Assembly: GCF_009688945.1 (NCBI RefSeq)
Contig: NZ_AP021874.1
Coordinates: 5,766,001 to 5,830,000, forward strand
Reading direction: 5' to 3'
DNA from: Desulfosarcina alkanivorans
Lineage (GTDB): Bacteria > Desulfobacterota > Desulfobacteria > Desulfobacterales > Desulfosarcinaceae
Length of the DNA: 64,000 bases
The position numbers and the translations under genes were made by a program. Shown piece by piece: positions 42,071 to 50,553 of this stretch (position 1 is the first letter of the stretch; the number at the start of each line of letters is the position of its first letter). The notes beneath the pieces are model-generated. The model had not been told where the DNA came from. It ran no database searches and saw only the letters and a list, made by a program, of their open reading frames with translations.

Positions 42071-42680
42071 CGGCATTCGCTACGACCTTCGCCTGGTGGC
42101 ATCCTGGATTCCGCAGGGTGCCCGGGTGCTGGGGCTGGGATGCGGAGACGGGGCGCTGCTCGACTATTTGAAAACCCGCAAAAATGCGATCTGCACCGGC
42201 ATCGACCTGGACGAAAACTGTGTGGCCCGCTGCATCGCGCGGGGGCTGACCGTACTGCAGGGGGACATCAACCAAGAGGTCGGCGATTATCCGGACCATG
42301 CGTTCGATTATGTGATCCTGGCCCAGACGCTCCAGCAGATATACGATCCGGCGCCCCTGATCCGGGAGATGCTGCGCATCGGGAGGCAGAGCGTGGTCAG
42401 TTTTCCCAACTTCAGCCACTGGCGGGTTCGCCTGATGCTGGCATTGACCGGCCATGCACCGGTGACGCCGCAACTGCCTTACCAGTGGCACGATACGCCC
42501 AACATCCGGGTGATCACCCTGTCTGATTTCAGAAGATATGCCCGGCGGGTGGGATTTAATATTTTGAAAGAGGTCGCCATCAACACGGACCGGCGGGACC
42601 ATTCCGGCAGGATCGTACGCTTCTGGCCGGACTTGTTTGCCACCTATGGCCTGTTTCTGATCGCCAAGGAGGGACCATGA
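42045..42680 (+). CDS. metW: methionine biosynthesis protein MetW
   Basis: A 211-aa methyltransferase-fold protein starting at GTG 42045. The SAM-binding-like motif VLGLGCGDGALLDYL is present, then DYVILAQTLQQIYDP and FPNFSHWRVRLML, both characteristic of MetW. It works with MetX in methionine synthesis. It overlaps metX by 26 bp and its stop overlaps the ATG of the MOSC gene by 4 bp. Confidence 0.92.
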   Translation: MTTACQTDNGIRYDLRLVASWIPQGARVLGLGCGDGALLDYLKTRKNAICTGIDLDENCVARCIARGLTVLQGDINQEVGDYPDHAFDYVILAQTLQQIYDPAPLIREMLRIGRQSVVSFPNFSHWRVRLMLALTGHAPVTPQLPYQWHDTPNIRVITLSDFRRYARRVGFNILKEVAINTDRRDHSGRIVRFWPDLFATYGLFLIAKEGP

Positions 42681-43132
42681 AAATCGTATCCATTGCGGTC
42701 AGCCGCAAAAAAGGAACCCGGAAAACCCTCGTGGATCGGGTCAATGTAATTGAAAACCATGGACTGGAAGGTGATGCCCATGCCGGTGACTGGCACCGGC
42801 AGGTGAGTTTTCTGGCATCGGAAAGCATCCAGGCGGCACGGGAAAAAGGCCTGACGGTGGATTTCGGGGATTTTGCCGAAAACGTGGCCACCGTGGGCGT
42901 CGACTGGAAGACCCTGCCGGTGGGGACCCGGGTGAAGCTGGGTTCAACGGTGGTCGTCGAGGTCTCCCAGATCGGCAAGACCTGCCACAAACCCTGCGCC
43001 ATCTATTACCAGGCCGGGGACTGCATCATGCCCCGGGAGGGGGTGTTTGCCCGCGTGATCCGTGGCGGTGAAATCGTTTGCGGGGACTCCCTTGCGCTCA
43101 TGGCCGAGCCGGTCGAACCGACCGGGCGGTAA
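42677..43132 (+). CDS. MOSC domain protein
   Basis: A 151-aa single-domain MOSC protein with GLEGDAHAGDWHRQVSFLA near the start, FAENVATVGVDW, and the conserved cysteine in GKTCHKPCAIYYQAGDC. MOSC domains are found in molybdenum cofactor sulfurases and bind molybdopterin or handle sulfur. Its place behind metXW suggests a shared promoter; the biochemical link is unclear. GGAGG precedes the ATG. Confidence 0.85.
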   Translation: MKIVSIAVSRKKGTRKTLVDRVNVIENHGLEGDAHAGDWHRQVSFLASESIQAAREKGLTVDFGDFAENVATVGVDWKTLPVGTRVKLGSTVVVEVSQIGKTCHKPCAIYYQAGDCIMPREGVFARVIRGGEIVCGDSLALMAEPVEPTGR

Positions 43133-43178
43133 GCAGCACCGATCCTTTAATTTCCGGTAATTTCCGGCGGCATGAAAA

Positions 43179-43205
43179 ATTAATTGCCACAATGTGGTAA
43201 TTAAT
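43179..43205. promoter_or_regulatory. 27-bp near-perfect palindrome, candidate operator
   Basis: ATTAATTGCCACA (43179-43191) and TGTGGTAATTAAT (43193-43205) are reverse complements in 12 of 13 positions around one central base. It ends 2 bp before the TTGACA at 43208, a normal repressor or activator position. The core CCACAATGTGG recurs (on the other strand) at 45052-45062. Confidence 0.6.
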
Positions 43206-43242
43206 CCTTGACAGGCACCATATCTTTGGTTACTTTATTTTC

Positions 43243-43327
43243 AACACCCCATATGTACTACTCAATCCCTCTACCCTTGGCGGCTCTGCTCGACTACCCC
43301 ACAACAGCAGAGCCGCCCTTCCTTTTT
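43243..43327 (+). ncRNA. candidate small RNA (about 80 nt)
   Basis: TTGACA (43208-43213), a 17-base spacer and TACTTT (43231-43236) give a plausible sigma-70 promoter with start near 43243. The transcript would contain no ORF of note and end in the strong hairpin at 43279-43317 plus U-tract. An operator-like palindrome lies just upstream. The alternative is that the hairpin simply ends the metXW-MOSC transcript and the promoter is chance. Confidence 0.4.
43279..43327 (+). terminator. rho-independent terminator
   Basis: GGCGGCTCTGCT (43279-43290) and AGCAGAGCCGCC (43306-43317) make a perfect 12-bp stem with a 15-base loop, followed by CTTCCTTTTT. It lies 147 bp after the MOSC gene and 175 bp before hisE. 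Confidence 0.85.
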
Positions 43328-43501
43328 CAGGCCCTTTCGTTACCACGTCCCTGGTGAGCATCCGGCGCTATCGGCCGCAGCCCATTGTCGGGCCGCGCTT
43401 TTTCTGTTAAGAGAGGCCGACAGTGAAAACGAACCTCAGATGCCGGTGCCGTCCACCCGGGTTCGGTGTGGAAGGCCGCGGTCGCAAGGGATGCCCGTCC
43501 G

Positions 43502-43765
43502 ATGAAATCATTTGAAGCCCTGTTTGCCGAACTCAAGGAGAAAGCTGCGTCCAAGGACCCCCATTCGGGAACGGTTCGGCAGCTGGAAAAAGGGATCCAC
43601 GCCATTGGCAAAAAGGTGATCGAGGAGGCCTGCGAGGTGTGGATGGCAGCCGAGCACGAAGGCCGTGAACATACCGCCGAAGAAATTTCCCAACTGCTCT
43701 ACCATGTCCAGGTGATGATGTTGGCCTGCGATCTGGAGTTGGAGGATGTCTACCGCCACCTGTAG
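43502..43765 (+). CDS. hisE: phosphoribosyl-ATP diphosphatase
   Basis: An 87-aa protein with the all-alpha NTP-pyrophosphohydrolase pattern: a middle IGKKVIEEACEVWMAA whose Glu residues bind Mg, and EEISQLLYHVQVMML. It removes pyrophosphate from phosphoribosyl-ATP, step two of histidine synthesis. ATG 43502 is preceded by AAGGG. It is the stand-alone HisE form, not fused to HisI. A palindromic repeat element begins at its stop codon, between it and hisG. Confidence 0.9.
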   Translation: MKSFEALFAELKEKAASKDPHSGTVRQLEKGIHAIGKKVIEEACEVWMAAEHEGREHTAEEISQLLYHVQVMMLACDLELEDVYRHL

Positions 43766-43907
43766 ATTCCATCCACAAAAGGCATCTTTCGGCCCAGGCC
43801 GGCGTTCTCGCTCGGCTGAAATCCTCGACGTAGCGTCGCTACGTCTCCGGTTTCAACCTCCCTGCGGCCTTGGCCTGAACCCAAACCTACCTTCTGTGAA
43901 TGGAATC
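43765..43907. repeat. dispersed palindromic repeat, copy 2 (143 bp)
   Basis: Bounded by GATTCCATCCACAAAAGG and its near complement CCTTCTGTGAATGGAATC. The two 71-base arms align with each other almost position by position, meeting at ACGTAGCG-T-CGCTACGT. The interior matches copy 1 (29965-30105) closely while the outer arms differ. It starts on the last base of the hisE stop codon, so the hisE mRNA would carry a long hairpin. Confidence 0.78.
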
Positions 43908-44007
43908 TGATATTTTTTGATCGCTCACATGCCCCTAACACACCAACGCCATAGTGGATGACGTCCGCCTCGTGCCATTCCGATGACCTGAAAAGGAATT
44001 TTTGCCC

Positions 44008-44856
44008 ATGCTGAAAATAGCCCTGCCCAACAAGGGATCCCTCTCCGAAGACGCGGTCCGGTTGATTCGGGAGGCCGGTTACAACTGCCGGCGCTACAGC
44101 CGTGAACTGATCGTTTTCGATAACGCCAATGGGGTGGAATTCGTGTTCCTGCGGCCCCGGGATATCGCCATTTATGTGAGCAACGGCATCCTGGACATGG
44201 GGGTGACCGGACGGGATCTGGCCCTGGACAGCGGAGCGGATGTCGTGGAACTGATGTCGCTGGGATTCGGCCGGTCTGATTTCCACTATGCCGGTCCCGA
44301 GGAATCGGAACTGGATCCGGATCGGTTCGCCGGCATGCGCATCGCCACCTCATACCCCCGATTGGTCCTCGAGGACCTTGAGCGCCGCGGTGTGGACGCG
44401 GACATCATCCGCCTGGACGGGGCCGTGGAAATCTCGATCCGGCTGGGGGTGGCCGACGTCATCGCCGATGTGGTCCAGACCGGACGAACCCTCAAGGCGG
44501 CCGGACTCAAGGTGCTCGGGCAGCCGTTACTGCACAGTGAGGCCATTCTGGCGGCCCGAACCCGCGACATCGGAGGCCAGAAGACGGTGCACACCTTTTT
44601 GGACCGCATCCGTGGTATCGTCGTGGCCCGGGAATATGTCATGGTGGAATACGACATTCCCGAGAACATGCTGGAGATGGCCTGCGTGGTCACCCCGGGC
44701 ATCGAATCCCCCACGATTTCCCCGCTGAGCAAAAAAGGGTGGATGGCGGTCAAATCCATGTCCAAAAAACGGGACGTCAATCAGATCATGGACAGCCTCA
44801 CCAAAATTGGCGCCAAGGGCATTATCATCACCGATATCCGCACCTGCCGGATATAG
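44008..44856 (+). CDS. hisG: ATP phosphoribosyltransferase, long form
   Basis: A 282-aa HisG_L. It has the catalytic periplasmic-binding-protein-like fold with LPNKGSLSEDAVRLIREAGY, the GRDLALDSGADVVEL stretch and the PRPP-binding segment GAVEISIRLGVADVIADVV. The C-terminal ACT-like domain of about 70 residues (for histidine feedback) ends KGIIITDIRTCRI. AAAGGA is 11 nt before ATG 44008. It catalyses the first committed step of histidine synthesis; hisE is just upstream and no other his gene is in the window. Confidence 0.93.
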   Translation: MLKIALPNKGSLSEDAVRLIREAGYNCRRYSRELIVFDNANGVEFVFLRPRDIAIYVSNGILDMGVTGRDLALDSGADVVELMSLGFGRSDFHYAGPEESELDPDRFAGMRIATSYPRLVLEDLERRGVDADIIRLDGAVEISIRLGVADVIADVVQTGRTLKAAGLKVLGQPLLHSEAILAARTRDIGGQKTVHTFLDRIRGIVVAREYVMVEYDIPENMLEMACVVTPGIESPTISPLSKKGWMAVKSMSKKRDVNQIMDSLTKIGAKGIIITDIRTCRI

Positions 44857-45050
44857 CGCCCGGAAAAGCATACCGTTCCATCCATCCTGCCTGGCTAACC
44901 GTCCGTATCCTGTGTTTCTGAGGCGCTGGAACCGCTGTTTTCGCTTTATAATCCGTGCATTGAACGCCGCCGGCCCTTCGCGTTCCGCCCGGGCCGTCCC
45001 GAACCGCTCGTTTTGGATTGATTGAAAAAACGGAATCGGATCTTATTTTA

Positions 45051-45063
45051 ACCACATTGTGGT
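45051..45063. promoter_or_regulatory. 13-bp palindrome ACCACATTGTGGT, candidate operator
   Basis: A perfect inverted repeat around one central base, 69 bp before the rhodanese start codon at 45132 and just after a weak TTGATT/TTATTT promoter-like pair (45018-45048). Its core is the reverse complement of the CCACAATGTGG core at 43184-43194, suggesting one regulator for both sites. Confidence 0.45.
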
Positions 45064-45131
45064 ATCCGTACGGGCGGGGACCCTGCTCCGTCAGGCATCG
45101 AGGGACAATATCCGAAAGTGAAAGGTGGACC

Positions 45132-45578
45132 ATGAACAGACGACGATCAATAGGGATGGTGACGCTGCTGATCTTGCTGATCGGGGCCCAGGCGTGCATG
45201 GCTTCGGCGGGGAAGGCAGGGGTGCAGGCCATAACCCCGCACCAGTTCAAATCCCTGCTCGACAGGCATCAGGGGAATCCCGATGTGGTGCTGCTCGACG
45301 TCCGCACCTCCCGGGAATACAATGGCGGGCACATTCAAGGCGCGCTGCTGCTGGATTATCATTCCCGCGACTTCGTGGATCGGCTCAAATCCCTGGATCG
45401 GGACAAAACCTATCTGATCTACTGCCGCAGCGGCAACCGCAGCGGAAAGAGCCTCGCCATATTCGAGACGCTGGGCTTTCGTCGCGCCTATCATCTGGCC
45501 AGTGGCATCAACGGCTGGTCGCGCGAACAATATCCGCTGGTTCAATGGTCCGGGCGGGAAAAAGAGGTGATACCTTGA
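45132..45578 (+). CDS. exported single-domain rhodanese
   Basis: A 148-aa protein with an N-terminal signal (MNRRRSIGMVTLLILLIG), possibly a lipoprotein at AQAC though the -3 residue is atypical. The rhodanese domain runs from about 35, with LLDVRTSREYNGGHI and the active loop YCRSGNRSGKS. The substrate-binding cysteine is therefore present. It is the first gene of a cluster with a DUF255 protein, a DsbD-like protein and an RseC-like protein, all thiol-related. The start of the next gene overlaps its stop. Confidence 0.83.
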   Translation: MNRRRSIGMVTLLILLIGAQACMASAGKAGVQAITPHQFKSLLDRHQGNPDVVLLDVRTSREYNGGHIQGALLLDYHSRDFVDRLKSLDRDKTYLIYCRSGNRSGKSLAIFETLGFRRAYHLASGINGWSREQYPLVQWSGREKEVIP

Positions 45579-47743
45579 CCCTTGAGCGTCAAATCCGAAA
45601 AATGATCCGGCGGCGCGGGGATGCCTACCGCCCCCGAACCCGTCATCTCGACGATAAGGGGCAGGCCATCTATACCAATCGGCTGTTTCTCGAATCCAGC
45701 CCTTATCTGATCCAGCATGCGCACAACCCGGTGGATTGGTACCCCTGGGGAGATGAGGCCTTTGCCGCCGCCGGGCGCATGGACCGGCCGGTGCTGCTCT
45801 CCGTGGGGTACGCCACCTGTCACTGGTGCCACGTCATGGAGGAAGAGTCCTTCGAAGACGAGGAAATTGCCGGCTATATCAACGCCAACTACATTGCCGT
45901 CAAGGTGGATCGGGAAGAACGGCCGGACGTGGATGCGATTTACATGAGTGCCGTCCAGGCCATAACCGGCCGGGGCGGATGGCCCATGACGGTGTGGCTG
46001 ACCCCGGACCGGGAGCCCTTTTACGGGGGTACCTATTTCCCGGCCCGGGACGGCGACCGCGGTTCGCCGGTGGGGTTTCTGACCCTGCTGGAGAAGATCC
46101 GCAGCAGCTACGACGACAAGCGGGAACTGGTGGACCGGTCAGCCGGTGAGCTTTCCAGGGCGGTGCGGCGGATGCTGGCGCCGGCCGCCGGCGGCCGACT
46201 GCCCATGGCAGAGGTGCTGGAACGTGCCGTCTCGTCCGGAAAGACCCGTTTCGACCCGGTGCACGGCGGGATCGCCGGTGCCCCCAAGTTTCCCAGTTCC
46301 CTGCCGATTCGCTTGCTGCTGCGGCACCATCGCCGCACCGGTGACACCCAGAGCCTGAACATGGCCGCCCTGACTCTGGAGAAGATGGCCGCCGGGGGCA
46401 TGAACGACCAGGTGGGCGGCGGCTTTCACCGCTATTCAACCGATGAGCGATGGCAGGTTCCCCATTTCGAAAAGATGCTGTACGACAATGCCCTGCTGGT
46501 GCCGGCCTACATCGAGGGGTGGCAGGCCACCGGCAACGAACGGTTCCGCCAGGTGGCCATAAACACCCTGGATTATGTGGCCCGCGAGATGACTTCCCCG
46601 GAGGGGGGATTTTATTCGGCCACCGATGCGGACAGCCTGACACCATCCGGGCATCGGGAGGAGGGGTGGTTTTTCACCTGGACGGCTGAAGAACTCGACG
46701 GCGTCCTCGGGAGCGATGATGCGCGCATTGCCGCAGCGGTATACGGCGTGGCGGCCGGTGGCAATTTCGAGGGGCGCTCGGTTCTTTTCCTGCCGCGGGT
46801 GCTCGATCACCTGGCCGCGGATCTGGGCCTGTCGCCGGTTGGTCTGGCATCGGCCGTCGAACGGATCAATGCGGCATTATATGCCCATCGTCTGCAGCGT
46901 CCGGCACCGTTGCGGGATGAGAAAATCCTGGCCGCCTGGAACGGGCTGATGATTTCCGCCTTTGCCCGCTCGGGATTTGCCCTGGACGATTCGGACTACC
47001 TCGACCGCGCCGGTCGGGCGGCCGAATTTATTCTGGACCGGATGGTGGCCAACGGCAGGCTCAAACGAAGTTTCAAGGACGGCCTCGCGCGGGGAAACGG
47101 GTTCCTCGATGACCACGCCTTTGTGGCTGCCGGCCTGCTGGATCTGTTTGAAGCAACGGCCGAATTGTATTGGCTGACCCGCGCCGTCGAATTGGACCGG
47201 GTCCTTGCCGAGGATTTTGAAGACACTGAAAACGGCGGTTTTTTTATGACGGCTGACGACCATGAGGTGCTCATCGTACGCGAGAAGCCCGCCCTGGACG
47301 GCGCCCTGCCTTCGGGAAATGCCGTTGCCCTGATGAACCTGCTGCGCCTGAACGCCCTGACCCTGGACCCCTCCTATCTGAAGCGGGCAGAGCAGGGCTT
47401 TGTCGCCTTTTCGACCGTCATGGCGGCCAATCCGTCCGCTTTCGGCGAAATGCTCCTGGCTCTGGATGACTTTCTGCATCCGCCCCGGCAGGTGATTATC
47501 GTGACGCCCGCCGGTGCCGATGCCCGTCGGTTCGCCGATGGACTGAGACCCGTTTTTCTTCCCGGCAGCCCGGCCATGATCGTTACCGAATCGAAGGCGG
47601 CGCAATTGTCACGGCGATTTCCCCTGTTCAAAGAAAAACGCGCTGCCGGCGGCCAGACCACCGCCTATGTCTGCCAAAACGGGGCCTGCCAGCTGCCGGT
47701 GTCGACCGGGGACGCGCTCATGCAACAATTGAGGGCTTCATAA
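45575..47743 (+). CDS. DUF255 thioredoxin-like / six-hairpin protein (YyaL type)
   Basis: A 722-aa protein with an N-terminal thioredoxin-like domain carrying YATCHWCHVMEEESF (CxxC) and a long helical domain like six-hairpin glycosidases (about 230-700), the arrangement of YyaL/SPATA20. The TTG start at 45575 overlaps the rhodanese stop and has AGAGGTG upstream. Its function is unknown in general; the company of rhodanese, DsbD-like and RseC-like genes hints at thiol or sulfur chemistry. Confidence 0.85.
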   Translation: MTLERQIRKMIRRRGDAYRPRTRHLDDKGQAIYTNRLFLESSPYLIQHAHNPVDWYPWGDEAFAAAGRMDRPVLLSVGYATCHWCHVMEEESFEDEEIAGYINANYIAVKVDREERPDVDAIYMSAVQAITGRGGWPMTVWLTPDREPFYGGTYFPARDGDRGSPVGFLTLLEKIRSSYDDKRELVDRSAGELSRAVRRMLAPAAGGRLPMAEVLERAVSSGKTRFDPVHGGIAGAPKFPSSLPIRLLLRHHRRTGDTQSLNMAALTLEKMAAGGMNDQVGGGFHRYSTDERWQVPHFEKMLYDNALLVPAYIEGWQATGNERFRQVAINTLDYVAREMTSPEGGFYSATDADSLTPSGHREEGWFFTWTAEELDGVLGSDDARIAAAVYGVAAGGNFEGRSVLFLPRVLDHLAADLGLSPVGLASAVERINAALYAHRLQRPAPLRDEKILAAWNGLMISAFARSGFALDDSDYLDRAGRAAEFILDRMVANGRLKRSFKDGLARGNGFLDDHAFVAAGLLDLFEATAELYWLTRAVELDRVLAEDFEDTENGGFFMTADDHEVLIVREKPALDGALPSGNAVALMNLLRLNALTLDPSYLKRAEQGFVAFSTVMAANPSAFGEMLLALDDFLHPPRQVIIVTPAGADARRFADGLRPVFLPGSPAMIVTESKAAQLSRRFPLFKEKRAAGGQTTAYVCQNGACQLPVSTGDALMQQLRAS

Positions 47744-48904
47744 ATGGAAACGATTGTCGCCCAGAGCGCCCTCGCCTTCGGCGCCGGTGTGATGCTCAAC
47801 CTGATGCCCTGCGTGTTGCCGGTGATGCCTTTCAAAATTCAGGCGCTGCTGCGGGAAACGACCGGCACGAGGCGCTCGCGGGCCCTGGCCGCCGCTGCCC
47901 TGCTGGCCGGCAGCCTGGCCTTTTTCATTGTGCTGGGTGCCCTTACCGCCGGCTTCGGATTGATGTGGGGGCAACAGTTTCAGCATCCCTGGTTCCGGCT
48001 GCTCTTGTCCTTTTTCCTGTTTGCCGCGGCGGTCGCCACCTTCACCGGCTGGTCCTGGTGCCTGCCCCAGTTCGTATACCGGGCACCCATGAGCCGCCAC
48101 CTGGGTGCATTTCTTACCGGCGCCCTGGCCGGCGTGCTTTCCACCCCCTGCTCGGGTCCGTTTCTGGGATCGGTACTGGCGTTCACCGCCACCCGATCAC
48201 CGTTTGACGCCATCGTCACCTTCGGTGCCATCGGCAGCGGCCTGGCGTTTCCGTACGTGATGCTGATGCTCTGGCCCGGTCTGCTGACCCGACTGTCATT
48301 CAACAGCCGGCTGGCCGTTCATTTTAAAAACCTTCTCGGTTTCGTCCTGTTGGGCGGCGGCCTGTTTTTTGTTCAGGGATTCCTGCCCGCCGCTCTGCGA
48401 CAGGCCGGTTGGATAGGGTTAATGCTGGGAGGTGGCGCATGGCTGGTGTTCCTGTTCACCGGTGGGGCGCGGGCCAGGCTGCGGCCGGTTGGGATGATGG
48501 CCCTGGCACTGGCGACCCTGACCGGTTACCAGAATATCTCCTTGCGGGATCACGGCGGGGGCATCCCCTGGCAGGTTTATTCCGACGCCCTTGTCGAACA
48601 GGCCGCCGGACAGCCGGTCCTGGTGGAGTTTACCGCCGACTGGTGCATCAATTGTAAGGCTCTGGCGCGCACCACCTTCAGGGACCGGAATCTGATCGAG
48701 GTCATCGACACCCTGGGGGTCATCCCGCTGCAGGTGGATCTGACCCGGGTGGACCAGAGACGTCGGGAAGTATTCGACCGTTTCGGCGGTCGCGCCATCC
48801 CGTACATCGTGGTATTGAACGGGCAGGGGCAGCCGGTGCATCGCCACACCGGGATGGTGGGGGCCGACACCCTGGTTGAAATGCTGAAATCGGCCGCCGG
48901 ATAG
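47744..48904 (+). CDS. DsbD-like thiol:disulfide transporter (membrane plus thioredoxin domain)
   Basis: A 386-aa protein. The membrane domain (about 1-265) has the cysteine pair C23 in NLMPCVLPVMP and C136 in STPCSGPF; the C-terminal thioredoxin-like domain has ADWCINCK (C301, C304). It lacks the N-terminal alpha domain of full DsbD, so it would deliver reductant to another periplasmic partner. The ATG directly follows the stop of the DUF255 gene. Confidence 0.88.
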   Translation: METIVAQSALAFGAGVMLNLMPCVLPVMPFKIQALLRETTGTRRSRALAAAALLAGSLAFFIVLGALTAGFGLMWGQQFQHPWFRLLLSFFLFAAAVATFTGWSWCLPQFVYRAPMSRHLGAFLTGALAGVLSTPCSGPFLGSVLAFTATRSPFDAIVTFGAIGSGLAFPYVMLMLWPGLLTRLSFNSRLAVHFKNLLGFVLLGGGLFFVQGFLPAALRQAGWIGLMLGGGAWLVFLFTGGARARLRPVGMMALALATLTGYQNISLRDHGGGIPWQVYSDALVEQAAGQPVLVEFTADWCINCKALARTTFRDRNLIEVIDTLGVIPLQVDLTRVDQRRREVFDRFGGRAIPYIVVLNGQGQPVHRHTGMVGADTLVEMLKSAAG

Positions 48905-48928
48905 GCTTTCCTCCAACGGAGATGGAAC

Positions 48929-49420
48929 ATGGCACAGACAATCGGTTATGTGGTGGCGACCGGCGAGAACGGCCGGGCAACGGTGGTCGCCGAAAAAGGC
49001 CAGGGCTGCGGCAGCTGCACGGCGGTGTCCCAATGTCACGGGGGGCGGGCCGCCCGGACCCAGAAGACGCCGGCACTCAACCGGGCCGGGGCGTCGGTGG
49101 GGGACCGGGTGACCCTCACGGTGGCATCCGGGGCCATCCTTTCCCGCATGGCCGTGCTTTACCTGGTCCCCGTGTTCGGGCTGCTGGCCGGTGCCTTTGC
49201 CGGTGCGTTCGTTTCAGGCGGCCTGGCGGAGTCGGGCAGCGGCCACAGCATTGCTTTCGGCCTCGGGGGATTTACCCTGGGTTTCGTGGTCTCCGTTTTC
49301 ATATCCCGAATCTGGACGGCAAGCCGGCCCGTTCTGCCGGTGATCACCCGAATCGTCAACATCCGGTTTGGTTCTTCGCCTCACCGCCCGTCGTCGGGAT
49401 GCGGCTGCGGTGGACAATAA
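48929..49420 (+). CDS. RseC/MucC-like (SoxR-reducing system) membrane protein
   Basis: A 163-aa protein with a cysteine-rich N-terminus (C27, C30 and C36 in GQGCGSCTAVSQCHGG), two central membrane helices (about 75-97 and 108-126) and a C-terminal GCGCGG. The layout fits RseC, which helps rebuild or reduce an Fe-S cluster together with Rnf/Rsx complexes. It lies 24 bp after the DsbD-like gene. An rnf operon is 8 kb downstream. Confidence 0.82.
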   Translation: MAQTIGYVVATGENGRATVVAEKGQGCGSCTAVSQCHGGRAARTQKTPALNRAGASVGDRVTLTVASGAILSRMAVLYLVPVFGLLAGAFAGAFVSGGLAESGSGHSIAFGLGGFTLGFVVSVFISRIWTASRPVLPVITRIVNIRFGSSPHRPSSGCGCGGQ

Positions 49421-49465
49421 AGCCCCCTTTGAATCTGACGACAAACAATCCCAAGGAGCGACATC

Positions 49466-50422
49466 ATGAGCGAGCATCCCGAGCGCAAAGAGACCTTTGA
49501 ATCTTTTAAAAAATCATTCTTCTACGGCAGCCGGTCGGACATGAGCTTCAAATTCCTGGCGGGGCTGTCCGACGATCAAGGAGCGGATTTTCTCCAGGGG
49601 CTGCTGGCCAGGATCGTGGACGCATACGACACCGGGGACCCGTCGCCGGTATACGCGCACATCCGCCGGGGCCAGGCGCTTGCCTACCAGCAGGAAGCCC
49701 GTGCGGTATACGATACGGGGCCCTTCACCCCCATGAGCACCCCCCTGTCCCGAGCCCGCCTGATGCTGTTGACCTCCAGCGGCCATTTTGTCAGCGGTGA
49801 CGATCCCCACCCGCTCGGGGTGGAGCATATGACCCAGGCCCAGGCGGAGCAGCAGATCATGTCCTTTTTAAAAGAATCCCCCGTTTTGAGTGCCATCCCG
49901 GTAGACACCCCGGCGGTGCGGCTGGAGGTTCGCCACGGCGGATACGATGTGCGGGGCGCCAGGCGTGACCCCAACGTGAGTCTGCCGCTGCAACCGCTTC
50001 GCGAACTGTCGGAAGACGGGGTCTTCGCAGGCCTTTCCGATCCGGCATATTCCTTCGTGGGGGCATGCTCGCAGGTCCGCCTGCTGAAAAAAGACGGCCC
50101 CGCGTGGGTGCAGCGGTTCAAGCGGCAAAAGATGGATGCCGCGCTGCTGGTGCCGGTCTGACCGGTGTGCCACGTGTCCGTGGGACACGTCGCACGCCTG
50201 ATGGAAGCTGCGGGAATCCCAACGGTGGTGGTGGCCGTCGCCGCCTTTGAACAGCCGTTGAAAAAGATGGCCCTTCCCCGGGTTCTGCTGACGCCCTTTC
50301 TTCTGGGACGACCGGTGGGGCCGGTGGGCGACGCCCGGATCCAGCGGGGGGTGATGCAAGCCGCGCTGAACCTGCTGGATACTGCGGATCGACCAATCAT
50401 GGCGCACCATCGGCTGGCCTGA
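49466..50422 (+). CDS. PrdB/GrdB-like selenoprotein (UGA read as selenocysteine)
   Basis: The frame runs through a UGA at 50159-50161 (codon 232) and ends at 50422, giving 318 aa. Before it the protein has the PrdB landmarks RHGGYDVRGARRDPNVSLPL and YSFVGACS, then AALLVPV. After it comes U-PVCHVSVGHVARLMEAAGI and PTVVVAVAAFE, matching D-proline reductase PrdB around its Sec (UGTCHRS then EAAGIPT). The Sec forms a UxxC motif (U232, C235). A SECIS hairpin follows at once (50165-50197). Relatives are D-proline, glycine and betaine reductase subunits and uncharacterised Sec enzymes. No PrdA or Grd partner is here, so the substrate is unknown. A plain stop would give a 231-aa stump. Confidence 0.88.
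50165..50197 (+). promoter_or_regulatory. bacterial SECIS element
   Basis: GTGTGC (50165-50170) pairs with GCACGC (50192-50197) and ACGTGTCC (50172-50179) with GGACACGT (50183-50190), with a C-C mismatch between the two stems. The loop is GTG (50180-50182). The loop begins 18 nt after the UGA with a G in first place, which fits the known bacterial SECIS spacing and loop rule. Confidence 0.82.
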
Positions 50423-50553
50423 CGGGAATTGGGGTCTCCCGCTGAACAAAAAAAAACTATTGTCCGGTCCCCGCATGCCGATATATTCCGTTGAATCCGG
50501 TATTCGTGTTCACCGTTACCGGTAAATTCCGTTGAAACGAAACCATCCCGGAT

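Noticed and set aside
43750..44286. A minus-strand frame whose product shares ENAGLGRKMPFV with a frame at 29943-30194
   Set aside because: The shared peptide comes from the palindromic DNA repeat, not from related proteins; the frame is antisense to hisG.
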